This document shows, in pieces, positions 6,241 to 10,056 of a stretch of DNA of 10,056 nucleotides. The DNA is from Candidatus Woesearchaeota archaeon. Lineage in GTDB: Archaea; Nanobdellota; Nanobdellia; Woesearchaeales; GW2011-AR9. The DNA lies in the NCBI GenBank assembly GCA_016203215.1, contig JACQNF010000072.1, positions 1-10,056 on the forward strand, given 5' to 3'. The notes below the pieces were generated by a model that was not told the origin of the DNA, did no database searches, and saw only the letters and a program-made list of their open reading frames with translations. Each line of letters starts with the position of its first letter. Position 1 is the first letter of the stretch. Both the position numbers and the translations under genes were made by a program.

Positions 6241-6334
6241 TAAATGCTCATTCTCCGACAATAAACTTTCTGCTTCGCTGAGTAGATCGAGACAGACACT
6301 TCGGCCTTGCCCGCCGTGATGGCAAACTAAATAC
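6241..6334 (-). repeat. GC-rich intergenic repeat, copy B (inverted relative to A)
   Basis: Read on the minus strand from 6334 it begins GTATTTAGTTTGCCA, then GGCGGGCAAGGCCGAAGT, then GTCTGTCTCG, and ends CGGAGAATGAGCATTT. It matches copy A at both ends and in the middle, but carries about 30 extra bases (about 6257-6285) between TCTGTCTCG and CGGAGAATGA. A and B form an imperfect inverted repeat around a loop of about 25 bases, which could extrude as a cruciform or fold as RNA if transcribed. Its TATTTAG end faces the trkH promoter. Confidence 0.75.
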
Positions 6335-6350
6335 AAGCCAACCCTCCAAA

Positions 6351-6360
6351 ATTATATAAA
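6351..6360 (+). promoter_or_regulatory. TATA box of trkH
   Basis: ATTATATAAA, preceded by CTCCAAA as a possible BRE, is centred about 27-28 bp before the ATG at 6383. This is a near-ideal archaeal promoter for a leaderless mRNA. Confidence 0.75.
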
Positions 6361-6382
6361 CTAGCGTTGAGCAAATAAACGC

Positions 6383-7729
6383 ATGCACATTTCTCTTCTC
6401 CCTGACCCGATCCTCAAAAAGAAAATTCATCCGCTTAATTTCTTGATCTTCGGATTATTCTTGACCATTATCGTAGGGACGCTCCTTCTGCTCCTGCCGG
6501 CAGTCCATCGAGAAAATGTGGACGTTTCACTCCCGGATGCATTCTTCACCGCGACATCCGCGACAACGGTTACGGGATTGTCAACCGTAACAGTAAGCTC
6601 GACATTCAATTTCTGGGGACAATTGATCATCCTTGTCCTGATCAATCTTGGCGGGCTTGGATATATGACCATCGTCACGTTTTTCTTGCTCAACCACGGG
6701 ATTCGAGGATTGAAATATGCGCTGTTCGTCAAGGAATCACTCAACTTGCCATCGTTGGAGGACATCTTCAGCTTAGGGAAAAAAGTCTTCCTCACGATCG
6801 CTGCCTTTGAGATCGTAGGGGTCATTCTCCTTACTTTTTTCTGGCAGGAAAAAGGTTTCCTTCGAGCATTGTGGTTGGGTATCTTCCACAGTATGAGCGC
6901 GTTTAATAACGCAGGATTTGATTTGCTCGGCAGCGCAGGGACGACGCCCTATGCCACAGCGCCGTTGTTCAACATTACCATCATGGCACTTATTTTCCTT
7001 GGCGGTATTGGTGTCATCGTCATCTCTGACCTGCTTGCAATCGCCAATGACATGAAGAAAAAGATGAGTCTGCATACGAAAATTGTTTTAGTCACGTCTG
7101 GATCGCTGATCGTGCTTGGAGCCGTCGGCTTTTTTGCTTTGGAACAAAATGGGCTTCTAGAGAAGTACGACTCACCTTTTGATACCTCGTTAATTTCATT
7201 ATTCCATTCAGTCAGCGCGCGGACAGCAGGTTTTTCCACTGTTGATTTGGGAAATGCTTCAACGGCAACACTCTTGTTCTTTAGTTCTTTGATGTTCGTC
7301 GGCGCGTCACCGGGAAGTTCCGGCGGTGGAATCAAGACGACAACATTTTCTCTCCTCGTTCTCTTTGTCTTTTACTCCCTTCGCAATAAGCCGCAGCCGG
7401 AAGCATTCGGACGGAAAATTAGCAGGGAGAGTGTCGAAAAAGCGTTGCAGCTCTTTCTTCTCTCCATTGCCGTTATCTTTTTCTTTATTCTGTTCTTGAG
7501 CATTCTCGAGGACTACCCATTGCAGAAAATTATCTTTGAAACGTTCTCTGCCTTTGGAACTGTCGGTTTGACAACGGGAATCATTCCCACGTTCTCCTCT
7601 GCTTCAAAATGCGCACTAGCAGTGCTGATGTTTATCGGAAGGCTGACGCCTCTGACGCTTTTATTCTGGATTTCGATCCATCATCGGAGCAAGGTTGACT
7701 TGCTGGAAGAGCATGTTTCCGTAGGATAA
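6383..7729 (+). CDS. trkH: TrkH/KtrB-family potassium transporter, pore subunit
   Basis: This 448-residue polytopic membrane protein is the K+-translocating subunit of a Trk/Ktr uptake system. The family has four pseudo-repeats, each with a pore loop and filter glycine, and all four are visible: SATTVTGLST (about 59-68), SAFNNAGFDLLG (172-183), SARTAGFSTV (278-287) and SAFGTVGLTTG (389-399). The glycine-rich gating loop after the third repeat is clear (GASPGSSGGGIKTTTF, 307-322), and so is a C-terminal GRLTPLT. The first helix is IFGLFLTIIVGTLLLLLPA. Length is nearer KtrB than long enterobacterial TrkH. The ATG at 6383 is the first possible base of a leaderless mRNA from the TATA box at 6351. 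trkA, the cytosolic regulatory subunit, follows 35 bp downstream, so the pair forms a complete system. Confidence 0.95.
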   Translation: MHISLLPDPILKKKIHPLNFLIFGLFLTIIVGTLLLLLPAVHRENVDVSLPDAFFTATSATTVTGLSTVTVSSTFNFWGQLIILVLINLGGLGYMTIVTFFLLNHGIRGLKYALFVKESLNLPSLEDIFSLGKKVFLTIAAFEIVGVILLTFFWQEKGFLRALWLGIFHSMSAFNNAGFDLLGSAGTTPYATAPLFNITIMALIFLGGIGVIVISDLLAIANDMKKKMSLHTKIVLVTSGSLIVLGAVGFFALEQNGLLEKYDSPFDTSLISLFHSVSARTAGFSTVDLGNASTATLLFFSSLMFVGASPGSSGGGIKTTTFSLLVLFVFYSLRNKPQPEAFGRKISRESVEKALQLFLLSIAVIFFFILFLSILEDYPLQKIIFETFSAFGTVGLTTGIIPTFSSASKCALAVLMFIGRLTPLTLLFWISIHHRSKVDLLEEHVSVG

Positions 7730-7730
7730 G

Positions 7731-7740
7731 ATTTATATAA
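7731..7740 (+). promoter_or_regulatory. TATA box of trkA
   Basis: ATTTATATAA starts one base after the trkH stop codon and lies centred about 29 bp before the ATG at 7765. This implies separate leaderless transcription of trkA despite tight spacing. It also argues against the in-frame TTG at 7747, which would lie upstream of the predicted transcription start. Confidence 0.7.
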
Positions 7741-7764
7741 CTCCTCTTGCCCTTTCTCTGCAAG

Positions 7765-8478
7765 ATGAAGAAAATCTTCGGGGTCATCGGGTTGGGGAAA
7801 TTTGGGTTGCACGTGGCGATGAAACTACGTCAATTAAACCAAGAAGTCATTGTCTTTGATATCAAAGAAGAGCCGCTTGAACTCGTTAAAGATTATGTCA
7901 CTTCTGCGCAAATTCTAGATTCGACACATAAAGAAGCGCTCGTCGAAAGCGGCCTCACACGATGCCACACGGTGATCGTCTCAATCGGCCGATCTGCGGA
8001 TGCCAGTTTTCTGACCGTCTTGAATCTCAAAGAGCTAAGTATACCGACCATTATCGTTAAAGCAAATACTCCTGAACAGGGCCGCATTTTGGAAAAAATT
8101 GGAGCAACACGTGTCGTCTACCCTGAAAAAGAGAGTGCGGTCCGCCTTGCAAATCAGCTTACGTCTTCAGACATCCTCGAATTTTTAGAAGTATCAGAAG
8201 ATTACCAAGTTGCCGAAGTCCTTGCCCCGGAATCGTTTTTCGACCGAGAACTTCGTGAGCTCAACCTGCGAGAGCACTACCATGTCATCCCTCTGGCCAT
8301 CCGTCGGAAAGACGCAATCATCGGTGTTCCTTTGCCTCAAGAGAAAATCCAAGATGGAGACATCTTAGGAATTGTTGGTGAGACCAACAACGTGAGAGCA
8401 TTTATCAAAGCACACCAGCTTGATCGGGTACGAAAATCGAAGAAAGGTACATTCCAGTCAGCGTTTTCGTTTCTGTAG
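7765..8478 (+). CDS. trkA: TrkA/KtrA-family potassium uptake regulatory subunit (RCK protein)
   Basis: This 237-residue cytosolic protein is built as RCK_N plus RCK_C, the ring-forming subunit that gates TrkH/KtrB in response to bound nucleotide. RCK_N is a Rossmann fold opening KKIFGVIGLGKFG, with Gly9-x-Gly11-x2-Gly14 and the ribose-binding Asp32 at the end of strand 2 (VIVFDIK). Further strands include VIVSIG and TIIVKAN, followed by GATRVVYPEKESAVRLANQL. RCK_C covers about residues 150-225 (VAEVLAPESFFDRELRELNL to DGDILGIVG). A single RCK unit points to KtrA-like architecture rather than the doubled enterobacterial TrkA. I chose ATG 7765 because it fits the TATA box and puts the Rossmann strand at the N-terminus. 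The end overlaps the convergent membrane-protein gene by 21 bp. Confidence 0.95.
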   Translation: MKKIFGVIGLGKFGLHVAMKLRQLNQEVIVFDIKEEPLELVKDYVTSAQILDSTHKEALVESGLTRCHTVIVSIGRSADASFLTVLNLKELSIPTIIVKANTPEQGRILEKIGATRVVYPEKESAVRLANQLTSSDILEFLEVSEDYQVAEVLAPESFFDRELRELNLREHYHVIPLAIRRKDAIIGVPLPQEKIQDGDILGIVGETNNVRAFIKAHQLDRVRKSKKGTFQSAFSFL

Positions 8479-9057
8479 GCACACGACGACCCAACTGATG
8501 ATTGCACCGATCATTCCCCAGAAGATATCTTTCTGCGCGTCCCAAACGTCTCCTTGCATGCCTAGATAAGCCATCCCGATCAGCTCGTTATCCGTGAAGA
8601 TCAACCAACCATACTCAATGACTTCGTATGCACCTTTCAACGCGAGAATCATCATGAACGAGAAGAACGAACTCCATCCAACAGAGAGTCGCAATTTCTT
8701 TTGGCAGAACTCTTGAATGGGCACGAAGAAGACAACACCAAACAAGAAGTGCACAAAGCGATCGTAATGGTTACGGCCAAGACCGAATAATCCCTTCAGT
8801 AAACTAAATAACGGCATCTCTGTATACGAATAATAAGCTCCGATGCTGTGGAGCAGCAGGAATCCAAAGAGCAGGATGTAACTCGTCGTAGAGAGACGAA
8901 GATAGCGGTACGTGGCGACGAGAAAGAACACGAAGATGACCGAGAGGATATTCTCTGAAATCCAGACGATGCGATACGTCGGATTGATTGACAAAAACAA
9001 CCACACGAGCACAAAGGAACACAGCAGAAAAAAAGGAACGTAATCTTGCTTCTTCAT
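8458..9057 (-). CDS. YjdF/DUF2238-like integral membrane protein
   Basis: This 199-residue protein has about six hydrophobic segments (about residues 8-23, 36-49, 60-74, 103-117, 130-145 and 179-194). The motifs match the DUF2238 (YjdF-like) family: LHSIGAYYSYTEMPLF at about 69-84, GRNHYDRFVHFLFG at 94-107, Glu116 in the following helix, EVIEYG at 145-150, and GDVWDAQKDIFWGMIGA at 169-185. The repeated His, Asp and Glu in or near membrane segments could bind a metal, but the family has no established function. Length is usual for the family. The ATG at 9057 overlaps the TAA of the nucleotidyltransferase gene by one base (TAATG), so the two are almost certainly one transcript and translationally coupled. 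Its 3' end overlaps the convergent trkA by 21 bp. Confidence 0.85.
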   Translation of the reverse strand: MKKQDYVPFFLLCSFVLVWLFLSINPTYRIVWISENILSVIFVFFLVATYRYLRLSTTSYILLFGFLLLHSIGAYYSYTEMPLFSLLKGLFGLGRNHYDRFVHFLFGVVFFVPIQEFCQKKLRLSVGWSSFFSFMMILALKGAYEVIEYGWLIFTDNELIGMAYLGMQGDVWDAQKDIFWGMIGAIISWVVVCLQKRKR

Positions 9058-9866
9058 TACATCTTGCCTTTCTCAATCAAACGTCTCATCCTCTTGACAA
9101 ATTCATCAGCTCGATGAAAATGACGCTCGTACTCCGGCCCGCTTACTTCTTTTAATTCACGATGCGTGATCATCTTGCTCATTTTGTAAAAGTCGCGCAT
9201 CGTATCAACATAACTCTTTTCCAGCAGCCGCGGCCTGGCAAAGACACGTTCGAGCATGTCCGCAACGTGTTCCGGCGTCGGCGGAACCTCATTTCTGCTC
9301 ATCAACGCAGCATGGGCAGCGTCGATAACGGCCCAGTACAGGTCTAATGTCGCTTGAAGGACATGCCAGCGAGAATTAACCATCGTCCGTGGAGCCTGCC
9401 CATAGTAACGCCAAACACTTTCCTCTGAAGGCCTGATCCGCCCTTGCTTCAACAATTGCTGTAAGGGAGTGAAAAAACCGACATCGAGCAACGGAACTCC
9501 ATCGCGCAATACATTCATCACGACGGGGTCAGAGCCTCGCACGTGTTCCCAGAACGACGTAAACGTCATAGATGTGATATGCAGCTGTAACGAGATTTGA
9601 GGAACTAACTTCTCAATAGTGAGACGATACGCTTCAATCAACGGTTCAGTGATGATAAATGTAGTATCGTCTGTTACAACAAGGACATCAATATCGCTTG
9701 TAGGTTTCGCCTCATGGCGGGCAGAACTGCCAAAAAGGATTACACTCAGAATGAATGTATCAAATTCTTTTTTAAGATCGTTGGCAAATTCTTGTGCTTT
9801 TGTCAGGTTATGGGTAGGATATCGATGATAGTTCTCATTCCCTTTCCGTTCTATCTTAAACTCCAT
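9057..9866 (-). CDS. Nucleotidyltransferase-domain protein with helical, HEPN-like C-terminus
   Basis: This 269-residue cytosolic protein has a pol-beta-type nucleotidyltransferase domain at about residues 25-100. The signature G-S-x10-D-x-D is clear in LFGSSARHEAKPTSDIDVLVV (Gly46, Ser47, Asp58, Asp60). The third carboxylate usually expected about 30-40 residues later is not obvious, as the matching strand reads ISLQLHI. After a linker (RDGVPLLDVGFFTPLQQLL) comes an all-helical region (about 150-265; YWAVIDAAHAALMSR, DFYKMSKMITHRELKE, ADEFVKRMRRLIEKG) that resembles HEPN or substrate-binding helices of archaeal MNT-type proteins. No clean R-x4-6-H RNase motif is present. It could transfer a nucleotide to a protein or small molecule, or be a fused relative of MNT-HEPN toxin-antitoxin pairs; the substrate is unknown. 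It is the first gene of a two-gene unit with the DUF2238-like protein. Confidence 0.85.
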   Translation of the reverse strand: MEFKIERKGNENYHRYPTHNLTKAQEFANDLKKEFDTFILSVILFGSSARHEAKPTSDIDVLVVTDDTTFIITEPLIEAYRLTIEKLVPQISLQLHITSMTFTSFWEHVRGSDPVVMNVLRDGVPLLDVGFFTPLQQLLKQGRIRPSEESVWRYYGQAPRTMVNSRWHVLQATLDLYWAVIDAAHAALMSRNEVPPTPEHVADMLERVFARPRLLEKSYVDTMRDFYKMSKMITHRELKEVSGPEYERHFHRADEFVKRMRRLIEKGKM

Positions 9867-9893
9867 GCAAGGAGAATTAGAGTGATGAACGTT

Positions 9894-9899
9894 CTTAAG
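9894..9899 (-). promoter_or_regulatory. Possible TATA-like box of the nucleotidyltransferase gene
   Basis: On the minus strand AAAGCTTAAGAAC places CTTAAG about 30 bp before the ATG at 9866, suitable for a short or absent leader. The match is weaker than those of trkH and trkA. A second CTTAAG lies 19 bp further upstream (9913-9918). Confidence 0.35.
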
Positions 9900-9949
9900 C
9901 TTTTGTGACTCCTCTTAAGTAGTTTTAGGGAGGGAGCATCTCTCCGGAT

Positions 9950-10015
9950 CTATTTAGCTTGCTACGACGATTTGGCGGGGGGGTCTGTCTCGCGGATAAA
10001 TTCCGACGGGGGATT
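9950..10015 (+). repeat. GC-rich intergenic repeat, copy C
   Basis: This copy reads CTATTTAGCTTGCTACGACG, then ATTTGGCGGGGGGG, then TCTGTCTCGCGGA (9984-9996), and a less conserved tail. It aligns with copy A base for base through most of TATTTAG, GATT, GGCGGG and TCTGTCTCGCGGA, with a 3-bp deletion in the G run. It is flanked by a 9-bp direct repeat, CATCTCTCC, at 9937-9945 and 10016-10024. As with A and B, its TATTTAG end faces a gene transcribed away from it, here the nucleotidyltransferase. Confidence 0.7.
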
Positions 10016-10029
10016 CATCTCTCCCATCA

Positions 10030-10039
10030 TTTTATATAG
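10030..10039 (+). promoter_or_regulatory. TATA box for a gene beyond the right edge
   Basis: TTTTATATAG is centred near 10034, which predicts a transcription start near 10061, just past the window. It resembles the TATA boxes of trkH and trkA and is likely the promoter of a plus-strand gene outside the window. Confidence 0.55.
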
Positions 10040-10056
10040 AAGAATTAACTTCAATA

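Noticed and set aside
6154..6334. Inverted GC-rich repeats as a CRISPR array or tRNA gene
   Set aside because: There are only two copies here, in opposite orientation, without regular spacers. The sequence shows no T-loop (GGTTCRA-like) or cloverleaf pattern.
6248..6430. Short minus-strand open frame across repeat copy B and the trkH start
   Set aside because: It spans the trkH promoter and the repeat, and lacks a promoter, ribosome binding site or recognisable motif.
6427..7335. Minus-strand open frames opposite trkH
   Set aside because: They overlap each other and the well-supported trkH gene, and read as antisense of membrane-helix codons.
7747..7764. TTG at 7747 as the trkA start (adds six residues)
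   Set aside because: It lies upstream of the transcription start predicted from the TATA box, and the added residues are not part of the Rossmann fold.
9057..9866. Complete MNT-HEPN toxin-antitoxin module
   Set aside because: There is one fused protein rather than two genes, no R-x4-6-H RNase motif is present, and the neighbour is a DUF2238-like membrane protein.

Overview
This window looks like part of the chromosome of an uncultivated archaeon, most likely a small-genome DPANN lineage such as Woesearchaeota or a relative. The glutamyl-tRNA synthetase is of the archaeal kind, with an N-terminal extension and a Cys-x-Cys/Cys-x-Cys zinc site. Many transcription units start with a TATA-like box about 25-30 nt before the first ATG and no leader, and genes inside operons abut or overlap (TGATG, TAATG) or carry a GGTGA-type ribosome binding site. 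The lineage is an inference; archaeal identity is much better supported.

Layout. Positions 1-225 hold the tail of an upstream membrane-protein gene whose reading frame looks broken in a short T run. It overlaps a cysteine-containing secreted or anchored protein (225-824). Convergent to that is purA (2143-836, minus), preceded on the same strand by a small Cys/His protein (2494-2225). These two minus-strand genes share an identical 19-bp promoter block. Two plus-strand genes of unknown function follow (2633-3181 and 3225-3509), each with its own TATA-like box. A minus-strand operon then reads gltX (6104-4407), a 117-residue protein (4403-4050) and a winged-helix protein (4013-3528).

Between gltX and the divergent trkH is an intergenic region (6111-6382) containing two inverted copies of a GC-rich repeat. 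trkH (6383-7729) and trkA (7765-8478) encode the pore and regulatory subunits of a potassium uptake system; each has its own TATA box. On the minus strand, a nucleotidyltransferase with a helical C-terminal domain (9866-9057) overlaps by one base a YjdF/DUF2238-like membrane protein (9057-8458), whose end overlaps the end of trkA by 21 bp. The last 190 bp hold a third copy of the GC-rich repeat and a TATA box for a gene beyond the window.

Most recognisable genes are housekeeping: AMP synthesis, Glu-tRNA charging and K+ uptake. The most unusual signal is the GC-rich intergenic repeat, whose three copies all have the same end facing a promoter that fires away from them. Next are the shared purA promoter block and the conserved-looking unknown proteins, including two in the gltX operon. 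I saw no tRNA, rRNA, CRISPR array, transposase or defence system.
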